Below are positions 16,950-25,552 of a stretch of 59,897 nt of DNA, piece after piece. Below the pieces are notes generated by a model, which had not been told where the DNA came from, ran no database searches, and was given only the letters and a program-made list of their open reading frames with translations. Made by a program: the position numbers and the translations under genes. The DNA is from Clostridiales bacterium (lineage in GTDB: Bacteria > Bacillota > Clostridia > Lachnospirales > Lachnospiraceae), in assembly GCA_012837865.1 (NCBI GenBank), contig DUQJ01000003.1, positions 1 through 59,897 of the forward strand, given 5' to 3'. The first letter of the stretch is position 1. Each line of letters opens with the position of its first letter.

Positions 16950-18182
16950 ATGAAATATGATAAAAAATACATGGCTCAAATGAATAAAAAGGCTGTCTTA
17001 GATATTATTCGTACAAAAGGTCCTATTAATAAATCTGAAATTGCTAAATTAGTAGAGCTAAGCATACCAACAGTTATGAAGATATCAGATGATTTAACTG
17101 AATCAGGGTTAATTCATGTGGTTGGTAAAGGTGAATCTAATGGAGGAAAACGGCCAGAACTATTAGGTATGATATCAAATGCCTATTATATGGTTGGTGT
17201 TGATATCGGTCGCAGTAAAACAATTGCGATTATAATGAATTTAAACGGTGATATTATATATAAAAAGAAAATTAAAACAGGGAATACTAATCCGGCGATT
17301 GAATTACTTGAAAGAACTACTGAAATTATCAATCAAACTATTTTAGAAAGTAAAATTTCTATAAATAAAATACTTGGAATTGGAATAGTTACACCAGGAC
17401 TTATAGATTATAAAAATGGAGTTGTAATATTTTCACCAGACTTTCAATGGGAAAATGTTAATATTAAAAAACATTTAGGAAATGCATTTGAAATCCCTAT
17501 TCATGTAGAAAGTTCAAATCGTGCAATGGCACTTGGAGAAGGATGGTTTGGAGCAGCTGAAAAATCCAAGTATTTCATATGTATAAACTTGGGGCATGGT
17601 ATTGGCTCAGCAATTATGGAAAAAGGTGATTTTTATAGAGGCAACTCTGGTAGTAGTGGAGAAATAGGTCATATTACATTAGAAAAAGATGGGCCGATTT
17701 GTGATTGTGGTAATCGTGGTTGTTTAGAAGCTCTTGCTTCTGGAAATGCTATTGCAGAGAGAGCAAAAAAATATATTAATGATGGGAAATCAACCGAGAT
17801 AACAAAATTTATAGAAAATGGGATTAATAACATTGAAGCAAAAGAAGTTTTTGACGCTGCAAAAACAGGAGATTTAATAGCTAATAAAATCATAGATGAA
17901 GCAATAGAATATTTGGGAATTGGAATAGCAAACTATATTAATTTATTAGATCCTGATTTAATTGTTTTGGCAGGTGGAATGGTTAATGCTGGAGATTGTT
18001 TTATTGATAAAGTTAAGGAAAGTATTAAAAGAAGACAAATGAAGTTCGCTGGTACAAATGTAAGATTAGAAGTGACGAAATTAGGAATGGACGCAGCAGC
18101 AATTGGAGCAGCATCCATAATTCTCAGAAAAATTATAGAGAATGGTGGTAATACAAGTAAAAGGAGGAAAAAGAATGAGTAA
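16950..18182 (+). CDS. ROK-family transcriptional regulator (second of two)
   Basis: A 410-residue NagC/XylR-type regulator with winged helix (NKSEIAKLVELSIPTVMKISDDL), GVDIGRSK, and zinc motif GH...CDCGNRGCLE. Unlike the first copy it keeps the segment between AERAKKY and KEVFDAA. An in-frame TTG at 16938 exists, but the ATG at 16950 gives an N-terminus (MKYDKKYMAQMN) that aligns with the first copy (MRLDKQKLADYN). Its last codons carry the AGGAGG of the next gene and overlap it by 8 bases, so it is translationally coupled to the transporter. It is the likely local regulator of the cluster. Confidence 0.9.
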   Translation: MKYDKKYMAQMNKKAVLDIIRTKGPINKSEIAKLVELSIPTVMKISDDLTESGLIHVVGKGESNGGKRPELLGMISNAYYMVGVDIGRSKTIAIIMNLNGDIIYKKKIKTGNTNPAIELLERTTEIINQTILESKISINKILGIGIVTPGLIDYKNGVVIFSPDFQWENVNIKKHLGNAFEIPIHVESSNRAMALGEGWFGAAEKSKYFICINLGHGIGSAIMEKGDFYRGNSGSSGEIGHITLEKDGPICDCGNRGCLEALASGNAIAERAKKYINDGKSTEITKFIENGINNIEAKEVFDAAKTGDLIANKIIDEAIEYLGIGIANYINLLDPDLIVLAGGMVNAGDCFIDKVKESIKRRQMKFAGTNVRLEVTKLGMDAAAIGAASIILRKIIENGGNTSKRRKKNE

Positions 18183-19689
18183 GGAAATGTTGTTGGAAGT
18201 CAAAAATATCACAAAACAATTTCCGGGAACAAAAGCACTTGATAATGTTCAACTTAATGTAAAAAAAGGCGAAGTACATGCATTATGTGGTGAAAATGGA
18301 GCTGGTAAATCTACATTAATGAATATTATTGGTGGAATGTATGCACCTACATCTGGTGAATTAAAGTTTGAAGGGAAAAAGATTGCACCCAGGACTCCAG
18401 GAGAATCTCAGAAAATCGGAATTGGTTTTGTGCATCAAGAATTGAGCTTATGCCCACACCTTACAGCAGCAGAGAATATTTATATTGGGCGATTACCACA
18501 TAATCGAGGTAATATAAATTTTAGTCAGCTATGGAAAGATGCTGATGAAGTTTTAAAACGCTTTGGAGCTAATTTTAGTTCAAAAGAACTAGTATCTAAG
18601 CTTACAGTAAGTGAACAACAATTAGTAGAGATTGCTAAATCAGTATCTCTAGATTGTAAATTACTTATATTAGATGAACCAACATCTTCACTAACAGATA
18701 AAGAAACAAACAAGTTGTTTGAAGTTGTAAAAAGTTTAAAATCAGAAGGAATATCGGTTTTATTTATTTCCCATAGAATGCCTGAAATATTTGCAATATG
18801 TGACAGAGTAACAGTATTTAAAGATGGCGCATATGTAAACACTATGGAAATAGCTAATATTAATGCTGATGATATTATAAGAGCAATGGTAGGTCGTGAA
18901 TTAGGAAAATTATATCCCCCAAAAAGTACATGTATAGATAAGAAAGAAAGTATAGTCAAGGTTAGAAATTTAACAGGAAAAATATTTAAAGATATTAATT
19001 TTGATTTATATAAAGGTGAAATACTTGGATTTGCTGGACTTGTTGGAGCAGGAAGAACTGAAATTATGACTGCACTATGTGGTATTGATAATAAGCAAAG
19101 TGGTGATATATGGTTAAAGGGTAAAAAACAGAACTTTAAAAGATATGGAGATGCTGTAGAACAAGGAGTTTGTTATCTAACTGAAGATAGAAAAAAAGAA
19201 GGCTTATTTCTAGAAATGAGCATTAAAAGTAATATGACAAGCGCTAACCTTAAAGCTGTATCAAAAAATATTTGGCTACAGGAAAAATTAGAAAAGAAGT
19301 TGGCAGACAATTATGTAAAACAATTATCTATTAAAGTAGCTGGGATTGAATATCCTATTAAAAGTTTATCGGGTGGGAATCAACAAAAGTGTCTACTTGG
19401 TAAATGGCTATCAATAAATCCGCAATTAATTATAATGGATGAACCTACAAGAGGAATTGATGTCGGAGCAAAAGCAGAAATTCATAATTTATTGAGACGA
19501 TTAGCAAATGAGGGTGTTGGTGTAATTATAGTATCCAGTGAACTTCCAGAGATAATTGGTGTAAGCGATCGAGTTATTGTTGTACATGAAGGAAGTTTAG
19601 CAGGTGAATTAAGCAATCCTGAAACAATAACAGAAGAAAATATTATGAAATTAGCTTCTGGAGAATCGTTATCGGAGGAAAAGAAATGA
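18175..19689 (+). CDS. Sugar ABC transporter ATP-binding protein (RbsA/MglA type)
   Basis: A 504-residue double ATPase that drives monosaccharide import. The first half has Walker A GENGAGKST (K45), a modified signature (LTVSEQQLVEIAK) and LDEPTSSL. The second half has the degenerate GLVGAGRTE loop, LSGGNQQKCLLGKWL and MDEPTRGIDVG. This asymmetry is typical of the ribose/xylose/galactose family. It starts inside the end of the ROK gene and overlaps the permease by 4 bases (ATGA). Confidence 0.95.
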   Translation: MSKEMLLEVKNITKQFPGTKALDNVQLNVKKGEVHALCGENGAGKSTLMNIIGGMYAPTSGELKFEGKKIAPRTPGESQKIGIGFVHQELSLCPHLTAAENIYIGRLPHNRGNINFSQLWKDADEVLKRFGANFSSKELVSKLTVSEQQLVEIAKSVSLDCKLLILDEPTSSLTDKETNKLFEVVKSLKSEGISVLFISHRMPEIFAICDRVTVFKDGAYVNTMEIANINADDIIRAMVGRELGKLYPPKSTCIDKKESIVKVRNLTGKIFKDINFDLYKGEILGFAGLVGAGRTEIMTALCGIDNKQSGDIWLKGKKQNFKRYGDAVEQGVCYLTEDRKKEGLFLEMSIKSNMTSANLKAVSKNIWLQEKLEKKLADNYVKQLSIKVAGIEYPIKSLSGGNQQKCLLGKWLSINPQLIIMDEPTRGIDVGAKAEIHNLLRRLANEGVGVIIVSSELPEIIGVSDRVIVVHEGSLAGELSNPETITEENIMKLASGESLSEEKK

Positions 19690-20708
19690 AAAAAAATAAC
19701 AACATGAAAAAGACAAACATTTTTTCTAAATTCTTAGCACAACGTGAGACAAGTGTGTTTCTGATTATACTTGTATCGGTAATCGTTGTTCAGTTGATAC
19801 AACCTAAATTTTTAAATATTAGTAATCTGAAGAGTATAGCAATTAGTGTCTCCACAGATGGGTTATTAGCAATTGCACTTTGTTTAGCTCTTATTTTAGG
19901 TGGAATTGAATTAAGTGTTGGTGGAGTAGCAGCCATGACTTGTGTACTTACAGGATATTTATGCTTATCAGGAATTAATATATGGGTGTCATCTATTATA
20001 GCCCTAGCTTGTGGTGTTTTAGTAGGTTTATTTAATGGTTTAATGATTAGTAAAGTTGGTCTTCCTCCCTTTATTGTTACGCTTGGAATGATGAACCTAT
20101 CAAGAGGAATAGCCTATATTTTAACAAAAGGTTCTCCACTTTCACTTTCGGGTTACTTACCAGAATCTTTTAGATTTTTAGCTACTGGAAGAGTTTTTGG
20201 AGTGCCGATGATATTTATTATATTTGTTATAGTAGCCTTTATAGCTCATTTATTTTTAACGAAATCGAATGTATGTAGAAATATTTTCTATGTTGGAAGT
20301 AATGAAGAGGCAGCAAAACATTCTGCAATAAATGTAGATAGAGTTAAAATCGGAGTTTATATTACTATCGCAATTTTATCAACATTATCAGGAATTTTAA
20401 GTTTAGGAAGATTTAATGTAGCAACACCAGAACTAAGTGTTGGAGCTGAAACAACAGCAATTTCAGCAGCTGTAATAGGAGGGACATCATTTACAGGTGG
20501 TGTTGGTAGTATTTTAGGAACAGTTTTGGGTATTATATTATTAAAAGTAGTAAATTCATCATTAGTTATGTTAGATGTATCAGTATATTGGCAAAACTTT
20601 GTACAAGGAGCCATTCTGATTTTAGCTGTAACAATGGACTATGTAACTCATAGAGATACTGGAAAACAAGGATTCTTAAAAAGCTTATTAGGAAGCAAAA
20701 AACAATAA
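19686..20708 (+). CDS. Sugar ABC transporter permease (RbsC type)
   Basis: A 340-residue inner-membrane permease with about 8-10 hydrophobic segments. LALCLALILGGIELSVGGVAAMT, LPPFIVTLGMMNLSRGIAY and ISAAVIGGTSFTGGVGS are the standard RbsC/XylH family signatures. It probably works as a homodimer with the fused ATPase upstream and the lipoprotein downstream. The ATG overlaps the stop of the ATPase gene (ATGA). Confidence 0.95.
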   Translation: MKKNNNMKKTNIFSKFLAQRETSVFLIILVSVIVVQLIQPKFLNISNLKSIAISVSTDGLLAIALCLALILGGIELSVGGVAAMTCVLTGYLCLSGINIWVSSIIALACGVLVGLFNGLMISKVGLPPFIVTLGMMNLSRGIAYILTKGSPLSLSGYLPESFRFLATGRVFGVPMIFIIFVIVAFIAHLFLTKSNVCRNIFYVGSNEEAAKHSAINVDRVKIGVYITIAILSTLSGILSLGRFNVATPELSVGAETTAISAAVIGGTSFTGGVGSILGTVLGIILLKVVNSSLVMLDVSVYWQNFVQGAILILAVTMDYVTHRDTGKQGFLKSLLGSKKQ

Positions 20709-20800
20709 TGTGATTCTAAAGTGTTACGTACGAGCACTATAAGGATAAAGTAACTGTAGTTTAAATTAAAAACAAGATAATCAAACATAGGAGGAATACA

Positions 20801-21787
20801 ATGAAAAAGAAATTATTAGCAGTTTTATTATTTGCAATTATGGTGTTTTCGCTAGTTGCATGTAAAAAAGAGGTGGTTGACACTCCATCCGATACACCAG
20901 GAGATACAGTAAGTACACCTTTAGTTGGTAATAAGTCAGATGAGTACTATATGGTTAGTTTTCTATCAGGAATAGATTACTGGAAAACATGTTTTGAAGG
21001 TATGGAGGATGCATCAAAACTTTATGGAGTATCTGCTAAATATACTGGTCAAACAGATGCAGATGTAGCTGGTCAAGTAGCGGTATTAGAACAAGTTATA
21101 GCAAAGCAACCAAAAGGAATCGCTATAACATGCGTTAACTCAACTGCTTTAGAAGATACAATTAATTCAGCTATAGAACAAGGAATAGAAGTAGTAACAT
21201 TTGACTCAGATTCTCCTACATCTAATCGTGCTGCTTACTTATCAACAGGTAATGAACAAGCAGGAAGAAATGCAGCAGAATTCTTAGCACCTTTAGTAAA
21301 TAATCAAGGTAAAGTAGCTGTATTATATACAGTTGGAGCTGAAAACTCAGAATCGCGTGTAATTGGATTTAAAGACTGGTGTGCAACAAATGCACCTGGA
21401 ATTGAATTTGTTGATGTTAATGATGCAGGTGATACTACTAAAGCAACAGATAATATGGCAGCAGCATTACAATCAAATGATGATATAGTAGGTGTTTTCT
21501 GTGTAGATGGTGTTGCAGGAACTGCAGGACCAACAGCTGTAAAAGAAGCTGGAAGAGATGATATCAAAATCCTAGCATTTGACGTAGATAAAACAGTTCT
21601 TGACATGATAAAGAGTGGTGATGTTGATGCAACTGTAGCACAAGGACAATACAATATGGGTTATTGGTCTATGGTAATGTTATATACAAAAGCTAATGGA
21701 TTATCTAATGCTAATTTACCGGGATTTGTTGATACAGGTGTTACAATTGTAACAAAAGATACTGTAGATAATTATTATGTAAAATAA
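20801..21787 (+). CDS. Sugar ABC transporter substrate-binding lipoprotein (RbsB type)
   Basis: A 328-residue lipoprotein. A hydrophobic signal ends in the lipobox LVAC, with the lipidated cysteine at C21. It is followed by a short Pro/Thr/Asp linker and a type-I periplasmic-binding fold (PF13407-like): SFLSGIDYWKTCFEGMEDA and GIAITCVNSTALEDTINSAIEQGIEVVTFDSD. The cargo is likely a monosaccharide or polyol; specificity cannot be read. AGGAGG precedes the ATG. A terminator-like hairpin follows, so it may be made in excess over downstream enzymes. Confidence 0.93.
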   Translation: MKKKLLAVLLFAIMVFSLVACKKEVVDTPSDTPGDTVSTPLVGNKSDEYYMVSFLSGIDYWKTCFEGMEDASKLYGVSAKYTGQTDADVAGQVAVLEQVIAKQPKGIAITCVNSTALEDTINSAIEQGIEVVTFDSDSPTSNRAAYLSTGNEQAGRNAAEFLAPLVNNQGKVAVLYTVGAENSESRVIGFKDWCATNAPGIEFVDVNDAGDTTKATDNMAAALQSNDDIVGVFCVDGVAGTAGPTAVKEAGRDDIKILAFDVDKTVLDMIKSGDVDATVAQGQYNMGYWSMVMLYTKANGLSNANLPGFVDTGVTIVTKDTVDNYYVK

Positions 21788-21831
21788 ACAGAGTCTAGCT
21801 AAAGAGTTATAAAGAGTTAGGACGCTATGTT

Positions 21832-21865
21832 GCAGCGGGAGGGTTCAAACTCTGCCGCTGCTTTT
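21832..21865 (+). terminator. Hairpin and T run between importer and catabolic genes
   Basis: A GC-rich 7-bp stem (GCAGCGG with CCGCTGC) with further possible pairing inside is followed by TTTT. It is probably a partial terminator that sets transporter mRNA above enzyme mRNA. Confidence 0.65.
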
Positions 21866-21890
21866 AATTAATGAAAGGAGATTTTATATT

Positions 21891-23057
21891 ATGAGAGATT
21901 TTAATTATTATGCCCCAACAGAAATCATATTTGGATGTGGAAGAACAGAAGAAGTGGGGAAGATAACAAAGGAACATGGGGACAAGGTACTTTTAGTAAC
22001 AGAAAGCCTGGATTCGCCTGTATCTCCAGTTTTTGAGAGGGTTAAAAATATATTAATAAAAGAGGGTTTACAAGTAAAACATTTCGATGGGGTTGTACCT
22101 AACCCAACAACTGATTTAGTTACGGAAGGTGCAAAACTTGCAAGAGAATTTGGAGCGAATGTTGTTTTAGGTGTTGGTGGAGGTTCATCTATGGACGTAG
22201 CTAAAGCGATTGCTGTGGAAGCAACTCATCCAGGAACAGCATGGGATTATAATTGCCATACAGATGGACCAACTGATGCTACATTACCTATAATTACAAT
22301 TAGTACTACAGCAGGAACAGGTTCTCAATTAACACAATGTGCTGTAATTACCAAGACGTCAGATCAAGACAAATCAGCTATATGGCATAATAATATTTTT
22401 CCTAAAGTTGCAATTGTAGATCCAGAGGTTACAGCGACAATGCCTAAATCCGTTACGTCACAAACAGGCTTTGATGCATTCTGTCATAATTTTGAAGCAT
22501 ATTTATCTAAGAATACAAGTCCAATAGTTGAAGCACTTGCATTAGAGGCGATTAAAACAGTTGTAGAGTTTTTGCCAAAAGCACTAGAAGACGGTAAAGA
22601 TATGGAAGCAAGGTCCAAAATGGCATATGCGGATTCTTTAGGTGGATATACTAACTCAAATGCGGGAGTGACACTACCACATGGTTTGGGAATGCAAATT
22701 GGTGGACTTTGCCCTCACGTTACACATGGACAGGCTTTAGCTATTATATATCCTGAGTTTACAAGATTCACATGGAAGAGTGCGGTAGAAAAGTTTGCGA
22801 CAGTTGGTAGAATCATTAACCCAGAATTAATAAATGAATCAGATGAAGTTGCTGCAGAAAAATCATGTGAAGCAATTGATGGATTTTTAAAAGAAATAAA
22901 TCTATGGATTGGTTTTAAAGATTTAAATGTAACTATGGAAGAAATAAGAGAAATATCAAATCGTGGCCAAGTGTTAGGAGATTACTTAAATAATCCTAAG
23001 GTTGCTACTATAGATGAAATGTACGAATTACTAACAAAATGCTATGAGAGAAGTTAA
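21891..23057 (+). CDS. Iron-containing alcohol dehydrogenase
   Basis: A 388-residue NAD(P)-dependent enzyme of the Fe-ADH family (PF00465). The nucleotide loop GVGGGSSMDVAKA is near 94-106. The metal ligands D195 and H199 (DAFCH) and two downstream His residues (LPHGLGMQ and THGQALA) are intact. Members act on simple alcohols, aldehydes and sugar or polyol carbonyls. Here it lies between a sugar importer and an RbsD-like gene, which suggests a sugar or polyol substrate rather than ethanol. AAAGGAG precedes the ATG. Confidence 0.92.
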   Translation: MRDFNYYAPTEIIFGCGRTEEVGKITKEHGDKVLLVTESLDSPVSPVFERVKNILIKEGLQVKHFDGVVPNPTTDLVTEGAKLAREFGANVVLGVGGGSSMDVAKAIAVEATHPGTAWDYNCHTDGPTDATLPIITISTTAGTGSQLTQCAVITKTSDQDKSAIWHNNIFPKVAIVDPEVTATMPKSVTSQTGFDAFCHNFEAYLSKNTSPIVEALALEAIKTVVEFLPKALEDGKDMEARSKMAYADSLGGYTNSNAGVTLPHGLGMQIGGLCPHVTHGQALAIIYPEFTRFTWKSAVEKFATVGRIINPELINESDEVAAEKSCEAIDGFLKEINLWIGFKDLNVTMEEIREISNRGQVLGDYLNNPKVATIDEMYELLTKCYERS

Positions 23058-23067
23058 GAGGTGAATT

Positions 23068-23493
23068 ATGACTGAAACAGGAATACTAAATAGGGAAATA
23101 GCAGCAGAAATATCTAAAATGGGACATACAGATAGAATGATGATCGTAGATGCAGGATTAGCAGTTCCAAACTCAACAAAGGTCATTGACATTTCGCTAT
23201 CTAAGAATGTACCAACAGTAATTGAAGTTTTAGAAGAAGTATTAAAACATTTTTCAGTTGAAAAAATTATTTATTCTAAAGCGACAAAAGATGTTAGCCC
23301 ATCAAGAGAAAAAGAATTTTTAAATCATTTTGATAAAAATGTAGAAGTAGAGGTTGTTGAACATCCAATTTTACGAGATGAAATTACTAGGGATGTGAAA
23401 TTCGTAATAAGATCAGGTGATTTTACAGCAAATTCTAATATAGTTTTAGTTTCAGCAGGTGGTCCTAGATGGTATTGTGAAAGAGAGGATTAA
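23068..23493 (+). CDS. RbsD/FucU-family sugar mutarotase (ribose pyranase-like)
   Basis: A 141-residue member of the RbsD/FucU family, which interconverts ring forms of monosaccharides so that the kinase or dehydrogenase gets the right anomer or ring. H20 in GHTD, D28 in VDAG and a late His (about 99) match catalytic residues. The C-terminal motif that in RbsD reads TPYAN is TANSN here, so the conserved Tyr is an Asn. This suggests a sugar other than ribose. It lies 10 bases after the Fe-ADH and two before the Zn-ADH. Confidence 0.88.
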   Translation: MTETGILNREIAAEISKMGHTDRMMIVDAGLAVPNSTKVIDISLSKNVPTVIEVLEEVLKHFSVEKIIYSKATKDVSPSREKEFLNHFDKNVEVEVVEHPILRDEITRDVKFVIRSGDFTANSNIVLVSAGGPRWYCERED

Positions 23494-23495
23494 TT

Positions 23496-24533
23496 ATGAA
23501 AGATAAAATGTTGCAACAAGTAATGACAAGTCCTGGTATAATTGAATTTAATGAAGTTGAAATCCCCAAATTAAATAAAAATCAGGTATTAGTTAAAATT
23601 ATGAAAATTGGTGTTTGTGGTTCTGACATACATGTTTATCATGGTGAACATCCATTTACATCATATCCTGTAACACAGGGTCATGAAGTATCAGGAATAA
23701 TTGAAAAATTAGGCGAAGAAGTAAAGGGATATAAAGTAGGTCAAAAAGTAACAATTCAACCTCAAGTTGTTTGTGGAGAGTGCTATCCTTGCCGAAATGG
23801 TAAATACAATCTTTGTGAAGAATTAAAAGTAATGGGCTTTCAAACAACTGGTACTGCTTCACAATACTTTGCAGTAGATGCAGAAAAACTTACATTACTG
23901 CCTGATGATATGTCATTAGATGAAGGAGCGATGATTGAACCATTAGCAGTTGCTGTTCATGCTATAAAACAGGTAGGAAATATAGAAGGTTTAAAAATTG
24001 CTGTTCTTGGAGCTGGACCAATAGGAATTCTAGTTGCGCAAGCAGCAAAAGGAATGGGTGCTCAAAGTGTTCTGATAACTGATATAAGTGACTTACGACT
24101 TCAAAAAGCCAAAGAATGTGGAGTAGATTATTGCATTAATACTAAAAATGAAAACTTTGGTGATGCAATGATAGAACATTTTGGTCCAGATAAGGCAGAT
24201 ATTATTTATGACTGCGCAGGAAATAATATAACAATCAATCAAGCTATCAAATATGCAAGAAAAGGAAGTACAATTATTTTAGTTGCTGTATTTGCTGGTA
24301 TGGCTGAAGTTGATTTAGCAGTTCTAAATGATAAAGAACTGGATCTTAATACATCAATGATGTATAGGAATGAAGATTATATAGAAGCAATTAAACTTAT
24401 AAACGATAAAAAGGTACAATTAACACCACTTATTACAAAACATTTTGATTTTAAAGATTATAACAATGCATATGAATATATTGAATCCGAACAAGAAAAA
24501 ACAATGAAGGTGATTATTAATGTGCAAGAATAA
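23496..24533 (+). CDS. Zinc-dependent polyol/sorbitol-type dehydrogenase
   Basis: A 345-residue medium-chain dehydrogenase. Catalytic zinc ligands are in GVCGSDIHVYHGEH and GHE, and the structural zinc Cys4 is in CGECYPCRNGKYNLC. The Rossmann loop GAGPIG is followed by an acidic residue (TDIS), which favours NAD. Closest in character are L-iditol/sorbitol, threonine and galactitol-1-phosphate dehydrogenases. Next to a PfkB kinase, oxidation of a polyol to a ketose is the simplest reading. GAGAGG precedes the ATG; its last 14 bases overlap the kinase gene. Confidence 0.9.
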   Translation: MKDKMLQQVMTSPGIIEFNEVEIPKLNKNQVLVKIMKIGVCGSDIHVYHGEHPFTSYPVTQGHEVSGIIEKLGEEVKGYKVGQKVTIQPQVVCGECYPCRNGKYNLCEELKVMGFQTTGTASQYFAVDAEKLTLLPDDMSLDEGAMIEPLAVAVHAIKQVGNIEGLKIAVLGAGPIGILVAQAAKGMGAQSVLITDISDLRLQKAKECGVDYCINTKNENFGDAMIEHFGPDKADIIYDCAGNNITINQAIKYARKGSTIILVAVFAGMAEVDLAVLNDKELDLNTSMMYRNEDYIEAIKLINDKKVQLTPLITKHFDFKDYNNAYEYIESEQEKTMKVIINVQE

Positions 24534-25494
24534 AATTAAAACTTATGATGTTGTAGCATTAGGAGAGTTATTAATAGATTTTATTAATAGTGGAGTTTCA
24601 GAGCAGGGAAATCCTATATTTGAAGCAAATCCAGGTGGTGCACCTTGTAATGTTTTATCAATGTTGCAAAATCTTGACAAAACAACAGGTTTTATAGGCA
24701 AAGTAGGAAAAGATCAATTTGGTATAATGCTTAAACATGTTATTGAAGAAATAGGTATTGATACAAAAGGTCTTATTATGGATTCAGATGTAAACACTAC
24801 ATTAGCTTTTGTCCATACGGATGAAGAAGGTGACAGGGATTTTTCTTTTTATAGAAAACCTGGCGCTGATATGATGCTTAAAGCAGAAGAAGTTCATGAA
24901 GAAATGATAGCTAATGCTAAAATATTCCATTTTGGAAGCCTTTCTATGACAGATACAAGTGTAGAAGAAGCAACTAAAAAAGCAATAGAAATAGCAAAGG
25001 ATAATCAAATATTAATTTCTTTTGATCCAAATCTAAGAGAACCACTTTGGGATTCGCTAGATAAAGCAAAAGAAAAGATTATCTATGGTATTTCACAATG
25101 TGATATATTGAAAATATCAGAAGAAGAACTAGTATTTGTTACCAATGAAGAAAACATTGAAAAGGCTGTTTTGAAATTAAAGGAAATAAACCCAATGAAA
25201 TTGATATGTGTAACTTCAGGTAAAAAAGGAAGTATAGCTTTTTATAAAGACTTGGTAGTTTACGCAGCTGGATTTATTCAAAAGAAAACAATTGAAACAA
25301 CGGGTGCAGGAGATACATTTTGTGCTTGCATGATAAATTATATATTAGAAAATGATATCTCAGATTTAAAAGAATACCAATTAAGAGAAATGCTTAGGTT
25401 TGCAAATGCTGCGGCATCTATAATAACAACTAGAAAAGGCGCACTAAAAGCTATGCCTTTAAAAGAAGAAGTAAATAATTTGTGTAAAAATTAG
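24520..25494 (+). CDS. PfkB-family carbohydrate kinase (fructokinase-like)
   Basis: A 324-residue ribokinase-fold sugar kinase. The N-terminal GELLIDF and PGGAPCNV motifs and the C-terminal TTGAGDTFCACM, with its catalytic Asp, are those of fructokinases in the PfkB family. It would trap the ketose made by the upstream dehydrogenase as a phosphate ester. The ATG at 24520 has AAGGTG seven bases upstream, inside the end of the dehydrogenase gene, so the two are translationally coupled. It is the last gene of the cluster. Confidence 0.93.
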   Translation: MCKNKIKTYDVVALGELLIDFINSGVSEQGNPIFEANPGGAPCNVLSMLQNLDKTTGFIGKVGKDQFGIMLKHVIEEIGIDTKGLIMDSDVNTTLAFVHTDEEGDRDFSFYRKPGADMMLKAEEVHEEMIANAKIFHFGSLSMTDTSVEEATKKAIEIAKDNQILISFDPNLREPLWDSLDKAKEKIIYGISQCDILKISEEELVFVTNEENIEKAVLKLKEINPMKLICVTSGKKGSIAFYKDLVVYAAGFIQKKTIETTGAGDTFCACMINYILENDISDLKEYQLREMLRFANAAASIITTRKGALKAMPLKEEVNNLCKN

Positions 25495-25552
25495 AGATAA
25501 TAAGATATAGATATTATTTCATAGCATTTACAATAGGAGGAAGCTAATAATT

